A stretch of DNA of 64,000 nt from Apostichopus japonicus (lineage: Eukaryota > Echinodermata > Holothuroidea > Aspidochirotida > Stichopodidae): contig NC_092574.1 in NCBI RefSeq assembly GCF_037975245.1, forward strand, positions 13,794,713 through 13,858,712. Reading direction: 5' to 3'. Shown here piece after piece: positions 40,101 through 55,100 of this stretch. Positions within the stretch are counted from its first letter, which is position 1. Every line of letters starts with the position of its first letter. The notes below the pieces were generated by a model. It was not told the origin of the DNA. It did no database searches and worked only from the letters and a program-made list of their open reading frames with translations. The position numbers and the translations under genes were made by a program.

Positions 40101-43100
40101 TCTGATTGTAATCATCATGTTTTTACTTTATACATGTTTACAAAACACAAAAAAGTTCAGTTCTTGAGGTACTAGCCTGTTTATAAGGGAAGCAAGCAAA
40201 CATAGAAAGATAACATTGTACAATCGTTAGTACAATTACACCAAATAATGGAACTTAATTCCTCTAGAGGAAGCCACTGTACTAGAGGAAGCCACTGTAC
40301 TATCAATGAATCTCTTGAGACTTGGCAATAACACCCAACCACCCCCCCCCTCCGAAAAAAATACTGGAAAAGTACAGAAAAAACAGACAGTTACTCCCTG
40401 TATACAGTAATGTTCATGATAATACATATTAACAACCCCACTATATTTATCAACATTTTCACACAACAGGAAACAGCCAAAAGTACATTCCTCTAGGAGG
40501 AAGCAACTTTACTATTAGGGAATGTCTTAAGACTTAACAAATAACCTTCAACCCTTCTCCCATCCTCCCCTCCCCCTCCCAGCCCCCAAAGAAAAAAATA
40601 ATGAAAACATCTGTGTAAAAGGTACTGAAAAAGTCAAACCAATGTGTATCAGCAGACAGTTTTACCCCATGTACAGGAATGTTCATAATGTGATATATTA
40701 GCAACACAATTAATCTTATAGACATATTCACACAACAGGAAGCACCTTTGGGGAGGGGAGGTCCCTTGGGGTGCATATCTTTGTGGTGTCACCAGAAGGG
40801 GAGAGTAAAACCATTTGTTCTAAGCTGAAAGGAAGAGAAGAGGGCTGTCATATTCAAAGTCCACACATACCATTTTTGTTTAATCGTCTTTTTCCCGAAC
40901 AATAATGGCCTACAAAGTTCCCTCAATGGTGCCACTATTCTCTTCCAAGACCTCACCTCCCCTTCGCTACCCTCCCCCTCCTCAGAATTTTGCTTCATGC
41001 TTTCTCTTTGGTTTGTTTCCAGTCAACTTTTCATTTTTCATACCAAAGAGATGAGAGGCAAGAATGAAGGAATCTGACATCTAAATGGCTACTAAATGAA
41101 CACTTCTCTCCATTTTCTGTCTTACATTTTAAAAGTCATTGAAAGCAATAAAAAGCTGGTAGAACCTGAAACTAATGGCTTCACAAGACAATTAACAAAG
41201 ACAGCAGCAGTTGATCCATGGTCTTTCAACAGGTATGCCACTCACCTGGATTTAAAACTATTTTATGAGCAAGATATGGGAACATTTATGACTTTGTTAG
41301 TTAAAATAACCCATCATGGAGTTGACAAATTTACTGACTTTTATTTTTATGATGCATGATCATAAAATCTGTACATACCAGCTGGAATGAGCAACAAGTG
41401 AAGTCATTCACTCTTATCAAATTCAGTTGGCATTTTTTCTGTTTAATATATTTGACACACATTAAACTTGAAATTCTGATTAATTGAATGACCCCCTTGA
41501 GGTAAAAATAATTCCTTTACTTGACCCACTTGACTGAGTTCTACAAAGAAGGAAGGTTTGAAGTTTTTTTTTTTAAGTTTAGCTTTCCTTTCTTCCTTGC
41601 TCCTTGACAGAATTGCAGAAGGGTCATCTGTATGATGAGCCTTCACTATTTCTTTTTTAATTTTTTTAACTTTTTTCTCATTTTTATGCCTTTGTTCTCG
41701 ACTCTTTTCTTCCATGGGTCACATCTATACCATCAATCACGATCAATCAACATCAACTCTGCTGTGTTAAGACAATATCGGCTATGGACCGAAGTAGATT
41801 TTTGACAGATAAATTCAAAGTACACCTGAGTTTTAACAAACAAGGGATTGAATCCAGCAGATACTCCTGATCTTTGATACATATAGAATTTGGACTCTTC
41901 TAATATTTAAAAACCTCTCACGAACTAATAAGCCCTTCCCGATAAACCTTACCACTCGTCCTTTTCTCCCGATCCGACCCATCCAACCCCTCTCCTGACC
42001 CACTCACCCACCCCTTTCCAAATCCACCCACCCACCCCTCCCGATCCAACCCAAACTCCCGATCCAACCCTAACTTCAACTTCAAAGGACAACGTTTTCT
42101 ACTCTGGTATACCATTCATCCTTAACTTGTCACTTTGCATTAAGTCAGTTTATGACTTAAATTAATACTTAGTATTGTACTACTCGCTATGACAGAGGAT
42201 GTCCTTTGAATTGTTCTGTAATTCCAATAGTCTTAATACTTAGATAACAAAAGGATCCTATGAAAGTCAAGATCCACGTACACCAACACCATTGGTATTC
42301 TTTAGATAACAACACAATGCAACCGTACAAAAGAGACAATAAGACCAAGCTTACAAAAAAGGATGAGTGAGTCATAGTCCCTTTAACAGGTGTACGATAC
42401 AGTCAATGTTTAATATTTTGATATTCTAGCTGTGACAGCACAAACAAAAGCATTGTTTTTTGACATTGTGCAAGATTTTAATAGAATAGATAATCAATTG
42501 GAAAAGGCAAGGCCAACAAAAAGTTGGACCATGGTGGTCTCTCTAGAATATAATTCCCAGTGCACATGATGGAAATACTCACATGACTACTTGCACGTAA
42601 TTCTCCGATATTTATAATTTATGATATTGTTGTCTGTATGTGAACCACCAAGGGAGCACACACCTTTGTACATGCCCAAGTAGACAAACATTGACAAATG
42701 ATAGATTGCTATGATAGTCTGCTCAAAAGAAAGTGATGAAAGTCTTCAAAGTTAAATGCCAAAACCATTTAAAGTAAACAAGATTTATTTTCCTAACTGC
42801 ATTCAATTTATAAAAGATCTAGGTGGGTTTATAGCATCCCATCTGTCTGCATGTACATAATACAGAAGGAAGGACACTAAATCCTACAGAATTTTGCATT
42901 TTGCAAAAAATATGGAAAAATATAAAGTTGTGACCAAAAATATGAAAGTAACACTCATAACAACAGAACAGCATTAATAAGTACGGTACATTCTCACATC
43001 ATAGGTCAAGATATCTTGAACGTTCTTGATCACAAACTGTCAAAAGTGGTCTGGTTCCTTAGTTTGAAAACTGAACCCTCTTACTTGAATTTTGCTCTAA

Positions 43101-46100
43101 ATCCCTAAATTTCAAATTCCTTCATTTTTTGTTCAACACAAATTTCATGCATAGTTCTTCCTCCGTTCTGTCTGTCACCAGAAGGTTTGTATCAGTGTGT
43201 GTGTGTGTGTGCGGGAGTGAACAGGTCAAATCAATTCAATGTTTCTAATCAACTTCAAACTGTTTACCACCTAAGGAGAACTAGTTTGATCTACAGTACT
43301 TCTGTAGAAAGTTAACAGATCTATTGGCTTTTCACTTTAACAATGATCTCAGCCAGCATGCAACACTGTCAGCCCAAAAAACAACTTGGATTTAAGAATA
43401 ACTTGCACACAGAGAGTTTAAGTGCTCATATCTAACCGTTAAAAAAAAAAAAAAAAACAGAAAAAAGGGGGAATTTTGTGTGGAAGGAATTCAGAATGGT
43501 GCTTGCCAGGGATCCTGAAATGAGTCTAGTCTTTCTCCCTTTTTTTAGCTGTTTAAGTAGGTATTAAAATAGTAATGCGTAATATAGAGAAGAAATAGCT
43601 AGGTTCTGAAGCAGCGAGCTGCACATTGGTATCTTTTCAATATCTTTTTCTCTTTACCCGAAGAGAAAGTCCAAACACAAGTTCAATGTTCCAATCCTAC
43701 ACATGTTTTCGTGAATTCTCAAATCTGAAAACATTGTGTATACTATGTATGCATAATACAGTACCACCAAACCACAACACATTTACCTGTACAGACTAAA
43801 CTTTCATTACACTTTCCAGCCATACACTGTAGTAGAAAATAGAAATGACCTTCGGATGTAATAAAACATGGTCTAAATTAGGTACCGTCCTAGCCATGTT
43901 CCCTGTCAAGATCCCAACATGACCACTGGGCAAATTTAAGTGAAATGATAGATAGGGACAAATTAGTATATATGAAGTTGTATTAGCAGCTTTCACAAAG
44001 GTTAAAGAAAGAAGGCTACTGTAGCGTACAATGCTGGTGTTTTAATTGAAGAACAGAATGAAGTGAGTGTTAAAGTTAAAAGTTCCTTTGGTAGGAATTT
44101 TGAGTCACAAATCCAGTTTCAGGAAAACCTCTCTATAGCTCATACCGATGGAAAGCATTTACAAAACCTTCATAGTCAATGCAATTCCAAAATATCTGGA
44201 AAATTCCTCTGGGGGTACTTTCTGGACTGTAAGAGTGGCCGTTAAAAAGAGGAGCTAAGAAGAGGGTCATGACCCAGTTGTTGAGGTCACTAAGCCGCTG
44301 GACTAAAACTTTCCAATTTATTTGTTAGACCAGATAGATCTATTAGAAAGTGTATTAATTGAGACAGAGTGAGGTAAAACCAGTCTAATTGTTCCCAGGT
44401 TTACCAAAACATGCTAGGGAATTCGTGAGTGAAACTTTGTGAGTGACCCCGATCCACAGTTAATGCCTTCATAGCTCTGGCTCTGTGTTTATAATGCAAT
44501 GTGGATAGAAAATACCTCCAGTAACAACAACATGACTGGATGACAATTGAAACCACTTGAGAGATTTTTATTCCCTATATCAATTATTAAAGAAAACATG
44601 ATTGTCCCAAGCAGAGGTCAAAAGCCCTTGTTCTCATTCAGATACCCCCCATTCTAGTGACATTGAAAGAAAACACCCCTGAGGCATTTAGAAGTTTAAA
44701 AGTACCATGGCTAACACACCATTGCCCTATACACAGTATATATAGTCACTGCACTACTGTAAATCCATGTTATGAATAGATTAATGCAGTTATATACCAG
44801 GTTGGACAACTTTGGAGTTCATTTTTAGACAGGGCTGTATAGATCTACGTGAAAAAGTAGCACAAACAACAGTCAAACCTGTGAACCTATTGGTAAATTA
44901 ATCAATGTCGCACTTTTTTGGTTTCATGTTTTAAGGCTGATTTAGCAAAATGTATATTTGATCAATGTATAGTGATAATGCGTAACTGCTGCAACCTATC
45001 AACTTAGCAGTTCTGTTTGTATAAATTACTGAGAAGGAAAATTCTACTGAAGGGGAATCAAAAAAATTTGAAGAAATTACAGTACTGAAACTTGCTTAAC
45101 GGGTGTAAGAAAGCAATCTGAAGATTGTAAGGGAATAGACAGGAATCACACAATGAACTACAAAGATGTAGGGAGGAGGTAAAACAACTCCAGATGCAAG
45201 TTTGTGCGACTAGTACACAAAACATAGGTGTGACAAATGGCGACACCCAAAGGGAAAAAAAAACAGCCAAGCTAAAAGAATACTCATTCAATCTTTGTAC
45301 AAGTGGCAAAGGTGCTTTGGCAAAACAAATGACGGAGATCCTTGCAAAGGAGTTCAGATGGGTTTAATACGATAGATAGAATTTTATGAGATGAAATTTT
45401 TCTACACTCCTGAAGAACTCCACACAATTTAGATGACCAGTAGGGAGACTACCAAGTGCTCTAGACATGGTAAAGCAAGGGTGCAGTGGCTGTTAGGAGA
45501 CAGGGAAGTCCACAGTAAAGGATACATTCAGATTTTATTTCAGTAAACAAAATCTCAAAGCTGAGAGAGGGCTTTGGAATGAAAAGGCGCGACATGGGTT
45601 TGTTTCGTAGACATGTTACGGATCCACTTTTGGAACGAGATCTGATCTAGTCTATTCCACTTTTCTGAAATCTTTGTGCTTTAGTTTTAGTACTTCTACT
45701 TCAACTTGCACTTTGCCATAGATATATTTAATATCACCTGGGTATAACTTGAGTGAACAAGTTTAATAATCAACCAAATAGAACAATGTTACCAAAGAAC
45801 TTACCACTTATGGGAAATAATATAAACACCGGTTTGGCACCATCCACTACTTAGTCTACTTGTATATATTAATCGACAATGTACTTTTTGTACTGGAAGT
45901 CCCCAACTGGCAATTAATATTTAGCAAGTTGTCAACCCTCGGTAAACAAGCACTTCACCACGTTAGTTTGTTATACGTGTCAACTTGTACAGATTATATT
46001 TAACTGGTAGGTCCAATCTACTGTCCCAAACATACAATACTGATGCAAGAAGCTTCAATAACAGCTTTTGTGAAGATTTTACAGTTGCAAAATCTCAGAC

Positions 46101-49100
46101 ACTATAAGGACACTTGACAGCAAGGAAAGGGATCAAATTTCAGAGACTTTTGATTGATCCTCAGAGCCTATTTGGAGGGCAGTGCTGACATAACCACTTC
46201 AATGCAATGACTTAAGTATTCGCAAATACTACGGTTAGGGGATCATAGTGGGACTACTTTAGTTGTGTTAGTTGCCATTAAGTAGCCTGCTCTCTCATCC
46301 TAGGTAAATGTAAGTAGTAGACTCAATGATAAAAATCCAATAGGTGAATAATTAACTATTGATCAGAAAATTTTTCCTGCACTTCTACACTCCAAAAGTT
46401 ATTGGGGAAAATTGATAACAGCCGTACAGTAACAGACAAAAATTATAAACTCTCGGCCATTACGAAATTCACATTTTCTGGACTGTAGATAGGTTGTCTA
46501 AAAGCTTGACCAATACAACAATTACATGATGTAGGCCTACTGCATGCAAAAATATAATTTGTCCAAATCAACATAGGTTCTGCATGCAAACTACTGTTCT
46601 CTGTGTGTACTGTGCCTATTAGATACATTTACTGAGCATTGCATTATAGTAGTGTACAGTTTACCATCCACATTGCCCATACTATTGGTATTATACTATC
46701 ATTACTGTAAAAGGTTTTGGGGCCCTGGATGGCTTTTAACCTAGTTTCATCATTCCTGGGAAAATTTTGTGCTCTACAAAATCACATGCCATTAACCTCA
46801 CTTTTTGGCCTAGATTAGAGACATTATATCTTAATTACCCAAGTGGTCAGTTGCAACCTCTTAGGCCAACTTTTCGGGGCAGTTCTCAATCAGTTGCAAA
46901 AAAGTTTTATTTCCTATTTAAAGACAACAAAAAGGATTTAAATATAAAGTAGGGCAGAAAATCATAGGGTTAAAACTGAATAGAAATATGTTAAGAAATC
47001 ATTTTACTCCTGCTTTATATTTGAAATCACATTAGCTATGACATTAATATAGTGTTGTTAGTTGTTACTTTTTATTTTATTTATTCTTTTATGTCACTTT
47101 GTACCAATTGTACAGGGGGTTGATTTATCCCCACCCCCCTTGTAACAGGAACCAAACTTGAATGTGGTTTAGAGGTCAATGTCCAACAATGTCTGACATT
47201 GAAAGTCTATAAGAATAAGACCCCATTGGTACTCTAAATTGGTCCCTCATTTACGTAGATATTTACTAGGTCAATAGGCACAAGATTGTCATATATTACC
47301 ATCAGCAATCTTTCCCAATGGTACGTTAATTAACTGTCAAAAAAATAGTGAAATCACAATTTCTTTAGATAAAATTTACAACCTCAGGTAGGTGTCTTTG
47401 ACAGTAAAACCTAAATAAATGACCAATTAAAATCAGGTATGATAAACAACAGATGATCGAGCCTTAAAGAATAGCAAGAATATGGCAAGTAGTTCTGAGT
47501 GAGACCTCCCAGGCTTCAGGGCTGCCCAGTGGGCAGGGCAGTGTCCAGATAAAGTTTGTCTATCAAATATTGACATGCTCCATTTTCTTTTTAAAGACAC
47601 TGTACATATTGACATTCTACTGACACTTTTTTAAAATGGCAGAAAATTTCTGAAGGAATCTTGAATATTAACCACAATTAAGTCACGTACTGTACCACTG
47701 GTAAGAACTATAAATCTATGTCAGAGTTAAATATTTGGAGTATCGAGACTGTTATTTATATATGCAGATTAGATCCTTGGATCAGCTGTATCTGATGATA
47801 TCCAACCATTCACATAAATTAGTATAATGTGCACAGCAAAATGTGCAAAGCTGTAAGATTTATCTCCCCACTTGTTACTACTAGACGTGGCATGAAAAAA
47901 AGGGGGAGGGGGGCTAAATGTCAAAGTATGTTGCAGTTAACTGTTACAAAACAACATTGTACAGGAAATAACTTATTCAATGTTAGTGTAGCATTGCCCA
48001 AGGATATGAATGTTTGTGACGTGCATTGAATACATTTACAGTAGTTCCAATGGAGAAACCTGCTACACATATTTACAATTTTATAATGTTCAACTTGACC
48101 ATTTTGTTATATAAAATTTTGCAATGTGATACTTGGATAAGTTATTCCGTGTTCAACAGTTGTATAGAACACATTCACCAAACTTTACTGCATATTACTC
48201 AAAATTTGATAGCAACTGCTCAAAATTCATAAACCTAAGCCTTATTCATCCCAATTTTTGGCCAGCAAATGAAGAATAATGAACAACATATATCAATAAC
48301 AATGCATTCCATGTTCAACATTTTGTCACTTTCATATTTCATATCAATCACCCTGCAAAAAAGGAAATTAAATTTCTTCAAAACTATTCTTGATTACTTG
48401 ATTGAAATGAAATTTGACCAAGTCGGGTGGGTGAACATCAAAATATTTCATCGAAATCAACTGTATAAGCTGCTTTAAGATCTTCCCCCTGCTGCATATA
48501 AAAACAAGATTTATTCATTATGATATAAAGGTCTCAAAACCACAAAGAATTAACTGGTTAACTGTCATTTATCAAAAAAACAAAAGGTGTAGTTGAGTTG
48601 AAAGGCTTTACTTATCAATATGAGCATTCCCTACTGTACAGGTCTGAATATCTTTCCAGGTCAAGGGAGTTAAGCCTTTTTCTTGAAACAAAATATTCAC
48701 TGGCTTCTAAGGGTATAACCAGATCACAAAACAACTTTTTAACTGATTAGTCATTTGGAAATCCTCTTCCTGGTTTTTAAGCAAAATTTTTACAATTTAT
48801 CCCCTCAATTCTGAGGTTCTTCTTTGTTTTGAGATTATGATGGATCAAGAAAGATCATTAGAGATAAAACAGGATCCTTTGTAGATTATTCACTTGCAGA
48901 TCACCAGGTTCTACCTTGAAGAAGATTCATCATAATTGACTATGAAAGCTGCTCTTCAATCAATCTTCTTCTTTTTTTAAAACTTTTTGTGGAAGAGTAA
49001 GCTTATTATATTTGTTTGGAATACCATGGTTCCTATTAGATCAAGAATCAAATTCATTGCCTAGTAACTTACAAGTATTAGTTAAATGTTTTCTTTTTTT

Positions 49101-52100
49101 AGTTTTGTGAGTTGTAATACTTGTTAACAGTAGTAGTACATGTTTATTTCAAAAGTTCTCTGTATGACTCTGCAATCTGGTAATTAAGAGGCAATTAAAA
49201 CAAAACTTTATTGGCATAATTATTAAATCCTCATCCATTATTTTGCAGGTTCAGTAGATTTAGGAAAGTGAAAAGTGTGCATATTGATTATTGATTGGAG
49301 CTTGGTAAATTGTAAGATAGTAAGCAAGTAAGCTACAGTACATGTATTGTGCTCCAAAGGTCAACAGTATTGCATCGCCCCTCTTCCCCCCTTCCCTCCC
49401 CTCCCCGCTATCACCTCCACCTTCACTCTCCTTTCCAAATGCTATGCATGCTAAACTTTATAATACTTTTCAATACAACTTTCCATGTTATTTTAGAATT
49501 CAGGACATTATTACCATCCAAATTGAAACTATTCACAGACAAAGAATTGCCTTGTATGGACACATGCTACTACTGTACATGAGGAATGCTGTGAAATGCT
49601 TTCTGTACTGCTAAATATTCATGGGTGACCATACATTACTTTGACTTTCTAGCATTTTGATGGGCTATAATACTACGGAAACAATTTTTTTTAAGTCAAG
49701 TAAAATTCTAAGTATCTGCGTACAGTTTACAAACATCAAAACTGCTGAACTGCTGCCTACTTCCTCTTCCGTCTGTGAATATTCAAGTCCAATGATGGTT
49801 TTCTAAGGTTTTTGTGGATGTATGAGCAAGAAAAAGAGGGAAAGGCAAGTAATTCTTTGGCCAGTTTTCACTTGGACATCACCTGGCCCTGTCACTTCTT
49901 TGTTCATTACCGACATAATGCAATTTTAATGCATTGTAAATTGACTTTTCAAACAGTCTATGCCCTATGTAAGGTCCTCAGAGAGTTACCTTGCCTGGCC
50001 TGTTAACATGTACTGTACCTCTTGCACTATGATGCAACACACCATGTTGTAAGGCAATCATATGCTGTACTGCACATTATAACATAGCTGCATGGAAGGC
50101 GAGACATGAACAAGAGTGAGAGACATGCGAGTTCTGTGCACAGTGGACGAAACTCCTTGTTCAAGGTAAAATTGTTGATTAACATTAATAACAGGGTCAT
50201 TTCCTCTTTCACAAACAATTCCCACATGTTCCCTTCATCTCTGATATCATAAGACGTAAACATCATAATTACGTAAATTGAAATCAACCGAAACAGCATT
50301 TATGAGAGAGCGACTTGGCAGTCAAGGCTGTCATGGTGTGGTTTCACCATAGAGAGAGTTTTATCTCTCAAACTAGCAAGAGTATTCATCCATTCTTAAA
50401 TCTGCTGTGAACAGTGCTGTACCACACTTACCTGCCTTCAATGGAATGACACATCTTAACAACTTTTTGTAGAAATAATCATTCATAGGCGTAGGAGGCG
50501 GGGGGCAGGGGGGCTGCAGCCCCCCCAACCAAAATTTTTGGTGAAAATTCGGGCAATATGCTGAGAATTTTTCGGGCACCTACTGAAAGAAGAAAAATTT
50601 GCGTTGTGTTTTTCAATTTTTTGTGTGAAAATTCGGATAATATGCTGGGAATTTTTCGGGCACCTTCTGAAAGAAGAAAAATTGGCATTTTTTTTTTCGG
50701 CCACCTACTGAAAGAAGAGTAATTTGCAATGTGTTTTTCAATAGTTAAACTGATAATGTTATTATCGTTATTATTGTAACAACTTCCCCAATAATTAAAA
50801 CCAATATGGAAGGGTAATAACACGGAAAATATAACCAAAATTTTTCGTGCGCTCCGCGCGCGTTCAACATGTTAATGTGCATATCATATAGTATTCATCG
50901 ATTAGTGGCATGTGATGTAATAACCGATGAATGCCTATATGATATGCACATTAACATGTTGAACGCGCGCGGAACGCAAGAAAAAGTTGGTTATATTTTT
51001 CGGGCAAGTCGTTACAGCCCCCCCAAATCAAATTAGTCTCCTACGCCTATGTAATCATTATTACCTGCATTATACAGGGAATAACAATTAATCATTTATA
51101 TGCAAAATGGGCAACTTAGCCATTTTTTGTATAATGAGATCAAATGCAGAGCTTTCAAACATGCCAGTTGCCACACAAAATTTGAACACTGAATTTGTTA
51201 CCCCTGTTATAACAATGGTGCATGTTATCGTAAAGTAGTAGAAAATATACAGAAACAATTTCTTTACCCTTTCACTATCTTTGTGTATACCAGCTCACAG
51301 AAACGTCATTAGTTGCGCATGCATGTACTTGTACTGAGGGTAAGTTGACATCATACCACACAAAAAATTCACTTGCCATGATATTGTTTTAGGTGTTTCA
51401 TGTACCTTAAAGTAACCCACCAAAATATTAACTTACTTGTCTCACAAAGCCGACTCACACCTACTCGCACACTGCCTGCAATATGTAGGTAGAGTAGGTC
51501 TCTTTACTGTTGTTTGATACGGTAATATAAATTTAAAAACAGCGTATAGCTCTACAGTACAGCATAAATAATTAACAATAAATTGTGTATGAAATCCAAG
51601 AGACTGTGGATACATCTTTGTCTTTTGTTACTTTCAGAATATATTATACAATATATAATAAATGGATTTACCTAACCTAGGCTTATGCAGTTACACACTA
51701 TTACAGTGTTACTGTTATAGCATAGTGCTGTACACTATATATATGGTATAAAACTCTTTCATGGGGAGCTACTGTGTAAGTCCTACACTGAAAGCCAGAC
51801 CTAACCTCTCTCCTGTTTGATCAGAGGTTTGCAAAGTTTTGACATTTATAGTCGGCAAATATTATTAAAAGTAGGTCCCATTTATACAGACTTGCCCCTG
51901 TTAGCTGTACGTATAGTACCATATATATTCAGTCGTCATCAATGATGAATAAATGGATTCGAAATATTCTATTAATATACTGGAAAAACAAACCCCTACA
52001 GGGATGTATGGAAGATGATACCATGTTTGCCATTTCAAGCTGAACAAAGACACAAAGAGGCCAGAAAAACAATGATTATAAATCCATCCTACATATATGA

Positions 52101-55100
52101 TGAATATTAAACGGTTGTAAGCCAGACTGTCTGAAATGAATCCATCCAAAAATAAGGCAGTTTAATTTCAGGAAAATCTTCCAAATTGCATCATGACAGT
52201 TAGCAAAGGGTAGCAATGAGATCGGTCGATATTTTAATCCCACTTTCAGAGATTGAATACCTGTCTCTCTTTTTGTATCCATGAATTTGCCTGGAGACTA
52301 AATCTTAAAATCTGCCAAATTTGACAAAACAGAGCAGGAATTGAATGAAATCTGATGAGAGGAACAAGGGATGCTTGCTGTGAGGTTATGACACGGAGTC
52401 TCTCGCTTATCACAACAAAACTTTTTAGGCAGACAGTGACCTAACCAATGGCAGGTAGAATATGTTGATTCTTCCTAGACATAAGGACTTCTTTTCGGAG
52501 GATTGAAGCACTTCCATGATAACTGTTAACACTGTTCAAGAGTTTCAATACCAGTTTATTTTAGTCACTTTTAAAGTCCTACTTAAAAATTTCACACAAT
52601 CCTCAAAAATCAGACTTTTAAAATTTGAGGACCCAGAAGAATCGCACCGGTGTAGTGTACTAACTTGTCTGTGAATGGTTTGGGCAAACAGCTGGTAATT
52701 TGATTGGAGTCAATCTGCTTCTGATCAAATGGTTCTTAACAGGAGACATATTAGTTTGGGGAAAGGGGTCACATGCAATAAAATGGACTGGTGTAGGTTT
52801 TGTGCTGAAACAAGGAAAGTTATGCTGCCAAAAGTGAAGATGCTTCATGATACATCAACATGTGCACTATATACTTAGTTTGTGATAAACACTTAGGATC
52901 AATTTGACAAGCACGAACAATGAGTAGAACTTTGTTAATTGCTTCAACACCTTCTGTGATACAATATACTGTATGCATACAAACATCAATGAAGAAGTGC
53001 TTTTACAACCCATCAAGAACAGAAATTTACGTTTAATCATGAAGGTCAAACAGTATTCATTTCAAGTACTGAAGTTTAATGGTTTAATTCCCTTTACTTC
53101 TAAATGTTTAAGTCTTGACAGAGTTATAATAAACCTGTGAAAGATATCAATTCTCTCCTTACACAAAAAAAAAACCCATCTTACTAGCTTTTACAATAGT
53201 AAAAGTCTGTGTGATTCAATCGTGCGCAGGCTTATTGTAGTCGAATAAAAAAATTCGGAAATACATAGAAAAGTCACACAATTTTTATTCAACTAAGTCT
53301 GAATTACAGCCCACTGCTTGTAATTGCTCTATGCATGTACAGGCTGCAGTACAGCATATTAATATACATGAAATGATAAGCAGTTCCAGCAGCTGGTTAA
53401 TATTATGTGTACTTTACTGCATGCATGACTAAAACTGAACCCACCCCACAGTATCTACTGAGAGCTGTATTACAAGGCAAATCTTTCATTTTCTTTTTTT
53501 AAAATTCACTCTACAGACAGACCACAAGAGATATTCATGCTGGATTAAGTCTTTTGTCCATTCTGTTTACAATTCTCCTTTCAATCATACTCTTATCACT
53601 ACAACCTGAGGACAGTACTAATATTGCACATCACACAAACTGACAATGAAATTTGGCAGGCTGTGCTAAAATCAGTGTCGGTTAAGACACTCATCGCTTT
53701 CCATTATCAAGGAGTGGACTAGAACTCAGTGTTATATGTAAAGTAACGAGGGTCTGTTGATGTAACTTTCATAGCCGTGGCAAGAGCTATCTATGAAAGG
53801 TAAAAACAGGCAAACAAGAAAGCCCAAAACGGAGGAACGTTATTAAGTGCCACTTTTGCATTTTTTTTTGTGGGGGGGGGGGGAGGCAAACACTGAGACA
53901 CTAGTTAAAACCGATATATTGCTCTGCTGTATTGATAGATGGCCAACATATATATATGATGGCTTGAACTAACTTCAAGCAAGTCTCTTTGCTAGTTCAA
54001 AACATAACTTATACAGTAATTTCCTACTCAGCTTCTGTGCATCATTTAGTTATAAACTGAAAATTATTTTAAGGTTTTTACCGTCACAAATCTTTCAAAC
54101 TGATCGGAAAAGGAAGGCCCAATATGTTGTGTACTGTTCATCCTGAGTAGATGCGCTCAGTCAGAAAAATGTACACTGTACTGTCATACATAGAGGTAAT
54201 ATCACACACTCTCAAAGACCTCAATGCGCTTCATTTTGTGTTTGTAACTCAAATTTTAAACACAGTTCATCTTGAAATCTGGAAATTTGTTATAGATAAA
54301 ACAACAACAAGAAACACTTCCTCTTTCACCACAGAAAATACCACCTACTGTATGTCATAATTTGCTCAGTATTATTAGGATCGATTACTGCATTGCACCC
54401 AATAACTGTACATTATAAATAGTGTACTCCAGGCTATTACCTGCAGCACACACGGGATCATCTGAAACAATGATTCAGACATTGATCAATTTAAGAGAAA
54501 GCTCTTACTACATACTCTTTGTACAGTCTCTGCAGGACCAGTGTTGTCAATGGTCCGAAGGAATTTATCGATCCCATTGTCAACAGATATTGATCACAAC
54601 ACACAACGCGGTCACCACCACCACCATTGTACTCTACTGTTCAAATATATACACAACGTGTGGGAGAGTGTATACATGCTAATTCCTGTAGCATCATGGA
54701 GAGAAAGTAAGTTAGAGGGGACTTTCTCATTCAAGGATAAATACTAAACAACAACCAGCAAACTAATGTGTTAGTTGTGACAGCATCATGTGAAGGATGT
54801 GATAATAATAAATCGCAAATAGTAGTGGGTCCATTTTATTCCCATGAGCAATACAGATCCATACATCCATACAACATTGTGTTTTTTTTGTAAGCTTCTT
54901 GGATCCTTAGGCTTTACTGTATAAAACTTGGATCTGATGTACAATGGTTTGTACAATACATTTGGAAAATGTATTGTATTTTCATATGAATGTGAGGCTC
55001 TGCAAAGTCGGCAAAGGTTTTCTTCACAACACTCAAAATCAGGAAAATAACTTCAGAATGTTTCCTGAATTCTATGCAAAGTGTGTTATAGGCTACTGTA

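Noticed and set aside
50479-50838. 119-codon minus-strand frame with repeated FLLSVGARKILSILPEFS-like units
   Set aside because: It is the translation of direct repeats inside the non-autonomous hAT-type MITE, and it overlaps the terminal repeat.
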